64,000 nucleotides of DNA from Myxacorys californica WJT36-NPBG1 (GCA_019359315.1 JAHHHO010000004.1:1-64000); one strand, 5' to 3'. Positions 1 through 9,163 are shown, counted from the first letter of the stretch. The notes: generated by a model from the sequence alone, not told the origin. Program-made: numbers and translations.

Positions 1-58
1 CTCGTTCCCAAACTTCATCAGGCAGCAGAAATAACGGGTCAATCTCTGTGAAGGACAT
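1..58 (-). CDS. 5' fragment of an unidentified CDS, cut by the window edge
   Basis: An ATG on the minus strand at 58 opens a frame that stays open to the window edge (19 codons, beginning MSFTEIDPLFLLPDEVWER). The stretch LPDEVWER is loosely like the start of IS5-type transposases, but the piece is too short to assign. If it is a transposase, it would separate the sugar permease at 149-1051 from its expected second permease partner. The 90 bases between it and that permease hold nothing I recognise. Confidence 0.3.
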   Translation of the reverse strand, partial: MSFTEIDPLFLLPDEVWER

Positions 59-148
59 GACTGATCAATAGCTGTAACACTCTCCAGTCCAGTATTTCAT
101 AAATTTACAGGTTTTCGGCTAGGCTCTTATTACCCGACAAGTCTAATG

Positions 149-1051
149 TTAATCTAAACTTTCTTCTCCAAAAAACTGACGCTGCACTAAGGTAGCCGTC
201 ATAATCACAAAGGCAAGCATCAAGGTTAATGCTAGGGCATATCCCATATCCAAATTTTTAAACGCATATTGATAGATGAGAAGTGCAATCGTAAGAGTGG
301 CGTTGTTAGGTCCACCGGAACCATTGGAGAAAATATAAGATTGATCAAATAATTGAAACGTTCCAATCACACCCATGACAATCACAAAGAATGTAACCGG
401 GCGAAGAAACGGTAAGGTGATGTGCCAAAACTTTTCCCACGTTGTTGCACCATCAATTGCCGCCGCTTCGTATAAGCTTTCTGGAATGTCTTGCAATGCA
501 GCAAGATAAATCACCATAAACAGAGGCGCAGTCGCCCAAATATTCATGATCATGATGCCTTTAAGTGCAACTTCGGGATCGTCAAGCCAGTTGTACGTCG
601 GTAAGCTAAAGAAACTCAGAACGCTATTGAGTAAGCCATTGGATTTGTAGATCCACATGAAAATCAGCGTTAGTACGGCTGAAGATGTGACGGTAGGTAA
701 AAAGAAAGCGACGCGAAACCAGCTTCTACCTCTGATTTTGGCGTTGAGAGTGAGAGCCAATCCCAGCGCGAGTAGAGTTTGAATCGGAACTACGATCACG
801 ACGTATTGAACCGTATTTTGCAAGGCGATCCAGGCTCGCTCATCGTCTTGCATCCGAACAAAGTTTTTCAATCCGGTGAAGCGGTAGCTAACTTCGCCTA
901 AAAGATTCACTTTATGAAAGGCAAGCACGATCGCATACAACACGGGCAAGGCCAGAAAGACACCCAAGATAATGATCGTCGGGGTCATAAACAAATATCC
1001 AGAAAGGGCTTCTCGAACGTTGCGTCGATTGAAAAACTTGCTTTTCAGCAT
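149..1051 (-). CDS. Sugar ABC transporter permease (MalF/UgpA type)
   Basis: Inner-membrane permease of a carbohydrate ABC importer (binding-protein-dependent transport family), 300 residues with about six membrane segments. The diagnostic cytoplasmic EAA loop, which contacts the ATPase, is visible near residues 194-217 (EAAAIDGATTWEKFWHITLP). A first helix at about 20-42 precedes the core, as in MalF-type subunits. It starts two bases after the stop of the binding-protein gene at 1054-2337, so the two form an operon. The usual second permease (MalG/UgpE) is not seen downstream inside the window. Substrate cannot be read from the sequence. Confidence 0.93.
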   Translation of the reverse strand: MLKSKFFNRRNVREALSGYLFMTPTIIILGVFLALPVLYAIVLAFHKVNLLGEVSYRFTGLKNFVRMQDDERAWIALQNTVQYVVIVVPIQTLLALGLALTLNAKIRGRSWFRVAFFLPTVTSSAVLTLIFMWIYKSNGLLNSVLSFFSLPTYNWLDDPEVALKGIMIMNIWATAPLFMVIYLAALQDIPESLYEAAAIDGATTWEKFWHITLPFLRPVTFFVIVMGVIGTFQLFDQSYIFSNGSGGPNNATLTIALLIYQYAFKNLDMGYALALTLMLAFVIMTATLVQRQFFGEESLD

Positions 1052-1053
1052 GA

Positions 1054-2337
1054 CTAATTTGATAAATAAATTTCTCGATTGGCGGTGTCCTGGGCTTTCT
1101 GCATGGCATCTTTCAGAGGTTGTTGCCCCAACAATGCGCTGACAAACTGGTTGTCAAAATTCGTCATCACTGTTGGTAGCGTTTCGCCCGACTGCCAAAG
1201 GGTGGCGTACTTTGCTCCGGCAGCAAGGGGAGCGTAAAGAGGATTGCGATCGTACCTCAGGGCTGCCGCGACCGATTTGCGAGATGGGAGCGCGAGTCCT
1301 TCGGTTGCCCAGGACTTCATTCCCTGTTTGCTGGTCAAAAATTCGATTAGTTTCCAAGCGGCATCTTTGTGTTTCGATTGACGATTCATTCCGTATCCCA
1401 CGGTGAATGCCATTGTGCCTTTTTTACCACTAATGGTTGGAACTTCTGCGGTGGCGAACTTCAGATCTGGAAAGGTGTCTTTTAAATACGGAATTGCCCA
1501 CGCGCCTTCGATCGCCATGGCTATCTTGCCCTGTCCAAACGCTTCGCTGTTAGAGTTTGCGCCAACATCAGAGGGTTGGGCAACGGTGCGATTAGCGCAA
1601 GGCGCAACTCCGCAGGAACCGCGACGATATTGGTCAATTACAAGCTGCAACCCTTTCACGCTGTTTGGACTGGCAAAACTGGCGTAATTCTGCTGATCGA
1701 CCAAGCTTCCACCAAAGGCTTTGATCATAAATAGCTGACGCGGTAGTTCGGGGGCGACGCCCATACCATAGCAATCGGGCTTGCCATCTCGATTGGTATC
1801 GATCGTTAATAGCTTTGCATACTGGGTTAACTCAGCCCAGGTTTTCGGAGGCTGTTTGAGGTTTGCATTCTGAAACGCAGTCGTATTGTAGAAGAGTGCT
1901 AACGTCGAAAAATCTTTCGGAATGGCGTAGAGTTTTCCGTCTCGTTTAAAGGCATTGATCAGCGACGGTTCAAAATCGTTGATGTCGTAGTCTGGTTTAA
2001 TGTAAGCATCGAGCGGTTCTAAGACTCCGCTTTTCATCAAGGTTGGAGCCTCAAATGCTTCTAGATAAAATACATCTGGAGCAACTTCTCCAATTAAGCG
2101 AGTTCTGATCACGTCCATATACTGGCTGTTGATCACTTCGCGTTTAACTTTAATGTTGGGATTTCTGGTCTCAAACTCGTTGATGACCTTTGCTAAGAGT
2201 TTTGATTCGTTGGGATTACTTTGCCATCCACTTAATGTAATTTCGATCGGTGCATTTGTATTGCTAGAATTTGAGCGACATGAGGAGACCAGTAAAAGCA
2301 AACCGAGACAAGTTAACCTTGCAACCTGTTTCTTCAT
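1054..2337 (-). CDS. Extracellular sugar-binding lipoprotein of an ABC importer
   Basis: Solute-binding protein (family 1, MalE/UgpB-like), 427 residues. The signal peptide ends in a lipobox (VSSC, Cys20), so it is predicted to be anchored by lipid in the periplasm. An Asp-rich loop, DTNRDGKPD at 180-188, resembles an EF-hand/dockerin calcium loop and also occurs in the second binding protein at 2573-3919. The gene is first in an operon with the permease at 149-1051 (two-base gap). A sugar substrate is inferred from the family; the exact ligand is unknown. Confidence 0.93.
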   Translation of the reverse strand: MKKQVARLTCLGLLLLVSSCRSNSSNTNAPIEITLSGWQSNPNESKLLAKVINEFETRNPNIKVKREVINSQYMDVIRTRLIGEVAPDVFYLEAFEAPTLMKSGVLEPLDAYIKPDYDINDFEPSLINAFKRDGKLYAIPKDFSTLALFYNTTAFQNANLKQPPKTWAELTQYAKLLTIDTNRDGKPDCYGMGVAPELPRQLFMIKAFGGSLVDQQNYASFASPNSVKGLQLVIDQYRRGSCGVAPCANRTVAQPSDVGANSNSEAFGQGKIAMAIEGAWAIPYLKDTFPDLKFATAEVPTISGKKGTMAFTVGYGMNRQSKHKDAAWKLIEFLTSKQGMKSWATEGLALPSRKSVAAALRYDRNPLYAPLAAGAKYATLWQSGETLPTVMTNFDNQFVSALLGQQPLKDAMQKAQDTANREIYLSN

Positions 2338-2508
2338 AACAAAATTGAACTACGCCGTCAGAAGAGTAAATTCATCTTTCATAATGACTCTTGGGACTGC
2401 AACTGTGGTGGAGTGCTGACAAATGGTTATGGTTGTTCACAAATGGATCAAGTCTTTGCGCGCGATCGCTCGGAGTCGGGTATTAATTTCGTTGAGTGAT
2501 GCAACTTC

Positions 2509-2598
2509 GCCCTCACCCCCAACTCGTCTCCTACAGAGAGAGGGGAGCCAATTCAATTCTTGTTCCTTCTCCATGTGGGAGAGGGCTAGGGTGAGGGC
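2509..2598. repeat. Palindromic MITE-like repeat with 10-bp outer arms
   Basis: The outer arms gccctcaccc (2509-2518) and gggtgagggc (2589-2598) are perfectly complementary. The inside contains further complementary tracts built from ctctcc and ggagag type words. This ccctcaccc...gggtgaggg design is a dispersed hairpin repeat that I recall from many cyanobacterial genomes. Here it lies at the 5' end of a lipoprotein gene and contains the most plausible start codon of that gene (2573). A decayed relative lies at 5690-5790. Confidence 0.8.
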
Positions 2599-3919
2599 AA
2601 CTCCTTTCAACGGAGCGATCCACATTTGCCGTTTTCTTGCCCTCTGTCTCAGTTTTCTCCTCATCGGCTGTCAACCCCAACCCACCTCTAACGTGACCCA
2701 TCTGACGCTTTGGCAAGGTGTAAACCCGCCTCCAAACCGCGATGTGTTGCAAACCTTGGTGAATAAATTCAATCAGCAGCATTCGGATATTCAAGTCGAG
2801 TCACTGTATGTGGGACAAGGCGATCAGCAAATTCCTAAGATTCTGGCGGCTGTTGTTGGCAATGCTGCCCCAAATCTGTTGTGGTATGCGCCAATGATTA
2901 CTGGGCAACTGGTCGAACTTGATGCGCTGAAACCCTTAGATGAATGGTTAGCAGCATCGCCACTCAAGCCAGAAGTTGATCCAGCCTTAAAAGAATCTAC
3001 TCAATATCAAGGTCAAACGTGGTCGGTTCCATTTGGGACAAATAATGTTGGAATTTATTATCGTCCAAGCTTATTCAAAGCCGCAGGAATTGAAAAATTA
3101 CCGAAGGATTGGAGTGAGTTTCGGCAAGTTGCAAAACAGTTGACTCGTGACACAAACGGCGATGGACGACCTGATCAGCACGGGATGCTATTGCCGCTTG
3201 GAAAAGGAGAATGGACAGTGTTTATGTGGCTGCCGTTTATGTGGAGCGGTGGCGGTGACTTGACGCCGCAAAAAACGATTCAGGCTGCCAATCCGATCAA
3301 TTCAGAATCGGCTGGGCAGACAGATATTACCATCACCAATCCAGGCGCGATCGCAGCCCTGCAACTATGGCAAGACCTCATCCAAGATGGCTCTGCAATT
3401 CTCTCTCAGCCTGAACGTGGCTATGAGTTAGACAACTTTCTGGCAGGCAAAGTCGCGATGCAGCTATCTGGGCCGTGGACGCTGGGACAACTGCAAGCAA
3501 GCAAGGCTGATTTTGGTGTGCTGCCGATTCCCAAAGGCGCACAGCTAGGCACAGCAACGGGCGGTGAGAATTTGTTCATTTTCAAATCAACACCAGAGCA
3601 AGAACGCGCCGCATTTACGTTTGCCGAGTATGTGATGAGTGAAGCCTTTCAGACGGAATGGGCGATTGGGACTGGATATCTCCCGACCAACCTAAAATCG
3701 CGCGAGAGTCAAGCCTACCGGGACTTTAAAGCAAAACAGCCTGCGGTGGATGTGTTTCTGAGCCAAGCGAAATATGGGCGATCGCGTCCGATTTTTCCGG
3801 GCTACAACCGGATTTCGGATAACTTAGGACGGGCGATCGAGGCGACGTTACTAAATCGCAAATCTCCGCAAGAAGCGCTGTCGGAGTCTCAACAACGCCT
3901 CGATTTAATCTTTAAGTAG
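2573..3919 (+). CDS. Second sugar-binding lipoprotein of an ABC importer
   Basis: Family 1 solute-binding protein, divergent from the transporter operon at 149-2337. The frame is open from an ATG at 2423, but residues before about 2573 come from a palindromic repeat and look unlike protein. From the ATG at 2573 the product is 448 residues with a credible lipoprotein signal: an Arg-rich n-region, a hydrophobic stretch (FLALCLSFLLIG) and Cys33. It carries a DTNGDGRPD loop like the neighbouring binding protein. The start is uncertain; the 2423 ATG would add 50 residues. The stop nearly touches the convergent glucokinase gene. Confidence 0.88.
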   Translation: MWERARVRATPFNGAIHICRFLALCLSFLLIGCQPQPTSNVTHLTLWQGVNPPPNRDVLQTLVNKFNQQHSDIQVESLYVGQGDQQIPKILAAVVGNAAPNLLWYAPMITGQLVELDALKPLDEWLAASPLKPEVDPALKESTQYQGQTWSVPFGTNNVGIYYRPSLFKAAGIEKLPKDWSEFRQVAKQLTRDTNGDGRPDQHGMLLPLGKGEWTVFMWLPFMWSGGGDLTPQKTIQAANPINSESAGQTDITITNPGAIAALQLWQDLIQDGSAILSQPERGYELDNFLAGKVAMQLSGPWTLGQLQASKADFGVLPIPKGAQLGTATGGENLFIFKSTPEQERAAFTFAEYVMSEAFQTEWAIGTGYLPTNLKSRESQAYRDFKAKQPAVDVFLSQAKYGRSRPIFPGYNRISDNLGRAIEATLLNRKSPQEALSESQQRLDLIFK

Positions 3920-3920
3920 A

Positions 3921-4973
3921 CTACAGCCTAGAGGCACAAAGAGCAGCTCCGATCAGTCCAACTTGAGGATTCAACACCACATGAACCGGGACTCGCTCCA
4001 TCAGTCCAGCCATCCGTCCTTTATGAGTAAAGGCGTAGAGAAAACTGCCTTCCTTGATTAATGGAAGATTTTTAGCCGCGATGCCACCCGCGATATAAAC
4101 GCCGCCATACGGCAACAGCTTCAGCGCTAGATTACCCGCCTCTGCGCCATAGGCTTCGACAAACATCTGCATCGTTTTGACGGACAAGCGATCGCTGCCT
4201 TCTAACGCGGCTTGAGAAATTGCCGCCGCCGGATCTGCGCTTTTCTCACTGCGCCCCGCTTGTGACTCCCACTCTCGAACCACATTACCGACTTCGGGAG
4301 ATTCTGTTGCGAAGTTGCGATCGCGCAAAAACTGATAGATCGCCACAATTCCTTGACCTGACACCACGCGTTCTACCGAAATCCGCTCAATATTATTTTT
4401 ATCTAATAAGTAGGCCGCCAATTGAAACTCTAATTCTGTTTTGGGAGCAAAATCGGCGTGTCCCCCTTCAGAACTCAAGACCTGATAGGTTTCTCCCGTG
4501 TGAACCAGAAAACATTGACCTAATCCTGTGCCTGCGCCAATCACAGCAATTGGGGCATTTTTCTCAGGTTTGCCCACTTGCAGCGTATGCATATCTGGCT
4601 CGCTCAAGCCCAACACACCATAGCCGACTGCGGCAAAATCGTTGATTAATGCCACCTTTGAAATGGCGAGTTCTTCTGAAACTAGATCCGCGTCGATTGT
4701 CCAGGTGAGATTGGTGAGTTTAGACTTGTTGTTGAGGATGGGGCCCGCGATCGCGAAGCAGGCTTTTTCGGGTGCAAACGGCTCTCCTAACTCTTGCTCA
4801 GCGGCTTTTAGAAAGGTCTTCACCATCGGCTCTAAGCCCAGGAAATCGTGGCTTGAATAGCGCACCTCATACAACGGCTCTAGCGCCGCTTCTTGATCTG
4901 CGCCGGGGGCAGCCTTGACCAAGCGTAAAATGGTTTTTGTGCCACCGATATCACCAGCAAGTAGCAGCGTCAT
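3921..4973 (-). CDS. glk: Glucokinase
   Basis: Phosphorylates glucose to glucose-6-phosphate with ATP in the cytoplasm (bacterial Glk family, usual length 320-350; here 350). The N-terminal phosphate loop GDIGGTKT (residues 7-14) is visible. So are the catalytic region LINDFAAVGYGV, with the family's base Asp, the adenosine-side motif GAGTGLG near residue 147, and a C-terminal glycine-rich segment (YGGVYIAGGIAAKN). It converges on a sugar-binding protein gene with a one-base gap, which fits a role in using imported sugar. The start lies 60 bases from the divergent pdxH. Confidence 0.95.
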   Translation of the reverse strand: MTLLLAGDIGGTKTILRLVKAAPGADQEAALEPLYEVRYSSHDFLGLEPMVKTFLKAAEQELGEPFAPEKACFAIAGPILNNKSKLTNLTWTIDADLVSEELAISKVALINDFAAVGYGVLGLSEPDMHTLQVGKPEKNAPIAVIGAGTGLGQCFLVHTGETYQVLSSEGGHADFAPKTELEFQLAAYLLDKNNIERISVERVVSGQGIVAIYQFLRDRNFATESPEVGNVVREWESQAGRSEKSADPAAAISQAALEGSDRLSVKTMQMFVEAYGAEAGNLALKLLPYGGVYIAGGIAAKNLPLIKEGSFLYAFTHKGRMAGLMERVPVHVVLNPQVGLIGAALCASRL

Positions 4974-5033
4974 AACTTCAACACTCCGAGCAAATACAAT
5001 AAACTACAGTGCAACTAGAACCCAAGTGCAGGC

Positions 5034-5675
5034 ATGGATATTTCAATAGCCGATCTTAGACAAGATTACACACTCCAGGCACTTACCGAGAGTGAGATTG
5101 ATCTCGATCCATTTAAGCAATTCCAAATCTGGTTTGATCAGGCAGTGCAGTCGGATCTGCCAGAACCGAATGCGATGACCGTTGCAACTGCGAGTCGAGA
5201 TGGCATTCCCTCGGCGCGAATTGTGCTGCTGAAAGGGTTTGACGATCGCGGATTTGTGTTCTACACCAACTACAACAGCGACAAAGGCAAACAGCTTGTT
5301 GAGAATCCAAACGCTGCGATCGTGTTTTTCTGGAAAGAACTGGAACGCCAAGTTCGGATTGTGGGAACCGTTGAAAAAATTGCGGCAGAAGAGTCGGACG
5401 CTTACTTTCACAGTCGTCCCGTGGGTAGCCAGCTTGGGGCTTGGGCATCTGAGCAAAGTGACGTGATTCGCGATCGCGCCATTTTAGAACAGCGATTAGA
5501 ACAACTTAAAACCCAATACGAACACAAAGAGATCCCCCGTCCGCCGCACTGGGGAGGCTTTCGGGTAAGACCAACTGAGATCGAATTTTGGCAAGGACGC
5601 TCGAACCGATTACACGATCGACTACGCTATCGTCGCGATAAAAATCAGTGGATCATCGAACGCTTATCGCCCTAA
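5034..5675 (+). CDS. pdxH: Pyridoxamine 5'-phosphate oxidase
   Basis: FMN-dependent oxidase that makes pyridoxal 5'-phosphate from PNP or PMP, the last step of vitamin B6 synthesis and salvage. The length of 213 residues is typical. Family signatures are visible: MTVATASRDGIPSARIVLLK (FMN/phosphate site), the FYTNYNSDKGKQL segment, WKELERQVRIVG, and the C-terminal signature EFWQGRSNRLHDRLRYRR that closes the active site. The start ATG at 5034 gives the normal N-terminal extension (YTLQALTESEIDLDPF). It is transcribed alone. Confidence 0.96.
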   Translation: MDISIADLRQDYTLQALTESEIDLDPFKQFQIWFDQAVQSDLPEPNAMTVATASRDGIPSARIVLLKGFDDRGFVFYTNYNSDKGKQLVENPNAAIVFFWKELERQVRIVGTVEKIAAEESDAYFHSRPVGSQLGAWASEQSDVIRDRAILEQRLEQLKTQYEHKEIPRPPHWGGFRVRPTEIEFWQGRSNRLHDRLRYRRDKNQWIIERLSP

Positions 5676-5689
5676 TTTGGGCCAAAGCT

Positions 5690-5790
5690 CTTGTCCCCTC
5701 TCCCACAGAAGATGGTTAAGGTGAAGGCACTACTATTAAATTCTAAATTCACTTAAATTCACTGCTATTAGATTAGGGTGAGGACACTAC
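5690..5790. repeat. Decayed copy of the ccctctccc/gggtgagg hairpin repeat
   Basis: The stretch holds cccctctcccacagaagatgg and, further on, ttagggtgaggaca, which match words of the repeat at 2509-2598, but the arms no longer pair along their length. A cactactatta / cactgctatta internal repeat is also visible. It lies in the gap between pdxH and a small membrane protein gene. Confidence 0.5.
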
Positions 5791-5858
5791 TGTTACGAAT
5801 TGCAAACCAGCTTGTCTAGCTTGTTACAATATTTTTCAACCCTTGACTTACCATTTCT

Positions 5859-6248
5859 ATGACCACGCTCGATCTGGGTCTCTTCGCACTCAACATTGAC
5901 GCAACCGAAATTGCGGGAGCCGGATTGTGGTCGCTGGCACTCTATCTAGGGTTTTCACCCGTTGGGGATTGGGTCACTCATCAGTTGAGTCGCTGGTTCA
6001 ATTACGCCGAGCGGTCGCTCTACACCTCTGAGCAAGAATTTGAGCGAACTCGCCCTGCCAGAGAATCTCAAAATGCCTTCTACGCCTCAATTTTAAGCAT
6101 TCTACCGTTTCTCGGTGTTGGCACACTCTGTAGCCTTGGCGTCGAGTTGAGCTTGGGCCAAAGTTGGGCCATCAGTGTTGGAATTGTTGCCTGTATGGGC
6201 TGTGGCATCTACGAGCTAGGACGCCGCGACGGGCGATCTTCAGAATGA
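5859..6248 (+). CDS. Small membrane protein of unknown function
   Basis: A 129-residue protein that I do not recognise. Hydrophobic stretches lie at about 18-40 (GLWSLALYLGFSPVG) and at about 75-118 (two closely spaced helices around SILPFLGVGTLC and ISVGIVACMGCGIY). A charged loop between them (SRWFNYAERSLYTSEQEFERTRPARE) should face the cytoplasm. The last 40 bases overlap, tail to tail, the convergent LpxB-like gene. Upstream are remnants of a repeat, so the promoter may be recent. Confidence 0.75.
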   Translation: MTTLDLGLFALNIDATEIAGAGLWSLALYLGFSPVGDWVTHQLSRWFNYAERSLYTSEQEFERTRPARESQNAFYASILSILPFLGVGTLCSLGVELSLGQSWAISVGIVACMGCGIYELGRRDGRSSE

Positions 6249-7519
6249 TCCCCGTCAAACGTGCTGATCTCCTCTTGAACCATCTCCGCTAATTTCCTCG
6301 CGGCTCCTGGCGCTCCTCGTAGCCGCCGTAGGTCTTCCTGCATCGCTTTTAGCTTTTCTGGATGGTCGAGATAATCGATCACTAACGCCGCTACATCTTT
6401 CGCTTGAAGCTTTCCCACGAGTTCGGGCACAATCATTTTTTTCGCCCAAATATTAGGCCAAGCCAGTAATCCTAGCCTCTTCAACGCCAGCCCATTCACA
6501 ATCTTGGCGAAACTAGAGCCAACCCCTGGCAAGTTCACCAGCAGTCCGGGCAACCCGTCCCACGATCGCATGGCGTCAAGTTGCTGCGTCGGCAGAAGAA
6601 CAACCATCGGCACGGCGAGGGAACCTAATTCTGCCGTGTTGGCGCCAACGGTCGTAAGGCAGAGAGAACATTGAGATAGCACCTCATAGGCTGGGACTCG
6701 CTCTACTGGATTGACCTTGACCTCGATAGAAACGCCATTTTGGGTTTCGAGATGGGCATGACCTGTTTCAGATTGAATCAGCTTTAGAGAAATGTTGCCC
6801 ATCAAAGGCACGACTGGATTTTGAGCCGGATCGCCATATTGAGCCAAGGTCGGCAAATCCAACGTCGGGGCAACGGGCACGATAAACTGCGCGTCGGGGC
6901 GTTGAGCGTGAATGCATTCTGCGATCGCGGCTAAAAAAGGAACGCCTTGAGAGAGCTTGGCGGGTTTAGAACCAGGAAGCAGACCAATGAGCGGAGTAGA
7001 AGAACTGGAAGCCTCTGATCGCGCGTAGGCTCCGACTTCTGCCATTAAGTCACCGACAACGGTTAGCTTGTGGGCGTACTGTTGGGGAGCGCGATCGACA
7101 ATTTCAGAGCGCATTACCGCAAAGCGATCGATCCAGCGATGCCAGCGGGCTTCCCACTCGGCGTAAATCACGGTGCGATAGCCTAAGCGCTTGCCAATCA
7201 CAACCGGAAAGAACTGGTCGCCGCCAAGGAAGATGACGACCCCGCGATCGCGCCACTCCCAATCCTCCGCTGTCTTCCCAAATAACAAAAAGGGAAAGAA
7301 TTTATCGGCGGCTTGAACGCGATCGACTTCAGGATAACTTCTCGCAATGTCGGCTTCTTGCCCGCTTGCATTAGGACATGGCGACAGAATAACCGAGATT
7401 CGCACCGCATCGTGATCGCTCCCCAAGACCGCACGCAACTCTCGCACCACAGGCTTGACCCAAGTTGCCAGTTCTCCAGGAGCATTGGAGAGAATTAGAA
7501 TGTCGATCTCATGAGCCAT
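6209..7519 (-). CDS. Lipid-A-disaccharide synthase-related glycosyltransferase
   Basis: LpxB-related, GT-B-type glycosyltransferase family found in cyanobacteria; true LpxB joins two acylated glucosamines in lipid A synthesis. From the ATG at 7519 it is 436 residues (MAHEIDILILSNAPGELATW). The frame opens eight codons earlier, but that extension looks random. Family-like regions visible are the N-terminal SNAPGELATWVKP, the central GLLPGSKPAKL and the C-terminal SLCLTTVGANTAELGSLAVP that forms the nucleotide-sugar site. The acceptor is unknown. The 3' end overlaps a convergent gene by 40 bases. Confidence 0.88.
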   Translation of the reverse strand: MAHEIDILILSNAPGELATWVKPVVRELRAVLGSDHDAVRISVILSPCPNASGQEADIARSYPEVDRVQAADKFFPFLLFGKTAEDWEWRDRGVVIFLGGDQFFPVVIGKRLGYRTVIYAEWEARWHRWIDRFAVMRSEIVDRAPQQYAHKLTVVGDLMAEVGAYARSEASSSSTPLIGLLPGSKPAKLSQGVPFLAAIAECIHAQRPDAQFIVPVAPTLDLPTLAQYGDPAQNPVVPLMGNISLKLIQSETGHAHLETQNGVSIEVKVNPVERVPAYEVLSQCSLCLTTVGANTAELGSLAVPMVVLLPTQQLDAMRSWDGLPGLLVNLPGVGSSFAKIVNGLALKRLGLLAWPNIWAKKMIVPELVGKLQAKDVAALVIDYLDHPEKLKAMQEDLRRLRGAPGAARKLAEMVQEEISTFDGDHSEDRPSRRPSS

Positions 7520-7669
7520 AGTTAAGACGTAGAAGTGAATCAAAAGGCTGCGATCGCCCTACTAGACCATCACTAGACCATCAAGAGTATGAGACTGTCA
7601 CACTGAATCTAGAGTTTCAAGCGAGTATATAGCCGATTATCTGTCCTGCTGCGATCGGGTGAAATTCTC

Positions 7670-9163
7670 TCAGCTAGATATCAGGTTCGACATCGCTAAC
7701 TCTAGCGCCTGCAATTGGGCTTGAGCTTTGTGTAACGACTCATGCCACTCTCGTTCAGGATCGCTATCGGCAACAATGCCTGCACCGACTTGCCCCCAGA
7801 CTCTTGCAGCCGTGTGACCAGGCGGTTGGGCGTAGAGCAGCGTTCTAATTAGAATGTTGAGATCAAGGTAGCCGCGCCAATCTAAGTAGCCGCACGAGCC
7901 GTAAAACAAATTGCGGCGGACGGGTTCCAGTTCCTCGATGATTTCCATACAGCGGACTTTTGGACACCCTGTAATCGTTCCGCCAGGAAACAACGCCCGA
8001 ATCAGATCGACGGCATTCACATCGGAGCGGAGTTTACCTTTAACATTGCTGACTAAATGCATCACATGACTGTAGCGCTCGATCGCTAGCAGTTCATCGA
8101 CAGCAACTGATCCCCATTCACACACCCGTCCTAAATCATTGCGTTCTAAATCAACCAGCATGATATGTTCGGCTAGTTCTTTGCTGTTGCTGAGCAGTTC
8201 TGCGGCAAGCTGCTGATCTTGCTCTGGTGAATGCCCCCGCGATCGCGTTCCTGCGATCGGGCGAGTTTGAGCCATGCCATCTCTAGAATGAACCAATCGC
8301 TCGGGAGAACAGCTAATCATCGCGCCCCAAGGCGTCTTCCAATAACTCGCAAAGGGAGAAGGATTGATTTGTTGTAGCGATCGATAGATTGACCAACTCT
8401 CTGCCGTGGTTTCAACTTCAAATCGCAGCGACAAATTCGCCTGAAAAATGTCACCCGCTTCGATGTATTGCTTTGCCTTGAGAACGATCGCTTCGTGCTG
8501 AACTTGAGACAGTTGAAACTGGGGTGCTTGAGATACTTGAAACTGCGGTGTCAGCGCCGAAGGAGCAGCCATAGAGACCACGATCGAATCAGTTTCTAAC
8601 TGTTGCTCCATCCGATCGATTTGATCTGGAGTTGTTGCCGCTAACCAAAGGGTTTGCTGTTCGTGATCTAAAACAGCAAAACATTCTGGTTCATACCAAT
8701 ATGAGATCGGGAACGGCAACAGATCAGGATTCACATAAGGCAATCGCTCAATTTCCCAAGCGACATCGTAGCCGAGCCAGCCGAGCCAACCTCCAGTAAA
8801 CGGGAGCGACGCCGTTGCTTCAACGTTGCGTTCAGCATTTGAAGCAGCCTGCGATATTAGACGGTTTAGAAAGGGCAACACCTCCCCGATCGCAGGTGTC
8901 CACAGTTGAGGCTGACCATCGATGCACCGGGGCGAACCTGCACAAATCGAATACCGTCCTAACTGTGGATAATCGGGCGATGGAGGATAAGGACTTTCAA
9001 GTAGGGTTGCGATTGCTCCGCAAGCTTCCGAAGGAATCGCCTGATTCAAAAACAAAGCTGCAAACACCTGCGATCCAGTCCGATGGTTGAGAGGGCGCGA
9101 TCGCCAGTGCCAAGCCGAAACGGAATGAATGGGTCGTGAAGGAAGAGTATTCATGCCGATCAT
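7670..9163 (-). CDS. Chorismate-binding enzyme, anthranilate synthase I / PabB family
   Basis: Aminates chorismate at the start of tryptophan (TrpE) or folate (PabB) synthesis. Signatures visible are FQANLSLRFE, PIAGTRSRG, DLERNDLGRVC, the glutamine-site region ERYSHVMHLVS and FPGGTITGCPKVRCMEII. The PIAGT motif has Ala where classical PabB has the covalent Lys (PIKGT), which points to TrpE-like chemistry. The ATG at 9163 overlaps the cbiQ stop as ATGA and has GGAAG just upstream, so I chose it over the ATGs at 9202 and 9154. The product is 497 residues. No glutamine amidotransferase partner is adjacent. Confidence 0.92.
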   Translation of the reverse strand: MIGMNTLPSRPIHSVSAWHWRSRPLNHRTGSQVFAALFLNQAIPSEACGAIATLLESPYPPSPDYPQLGRYSICAGSPRCIDGQPQLWTPAIGEVLPFLNRLISQAASNAERNVEATASLPFTGGWLGWLGYDVAWEIERLPYVNPDLLPFPISYWYEPECFAVLDHEQQTLWLAATTPDQIDRMEQQLETDSIVVSMAAPSALTPQFQVSQAPQFQLSQVQHEAIVLKAKQYIEAGDIFQANLSLRFEVETTAESWSIYRSLQQINPSPFASYWKTPWGAMISCSPERLVHSRDGMAQTRPIAGTRSRGHSPEQDQQLAAELLSNSKELAEHIMLVDLERNDLGRVCEWGSVAVDELLAIERYSHVMHLVSNVKGKLRSDVNAVDLIRALFPGGTITGCPKVRCMEIIEELEPVRRNLFYGSCGYLDWRGYLDLNILIRTLLYAQPPGHTAARVWGQVGAGIVADSDPEREWHESLHKAQAQLQALELAMSNLISS

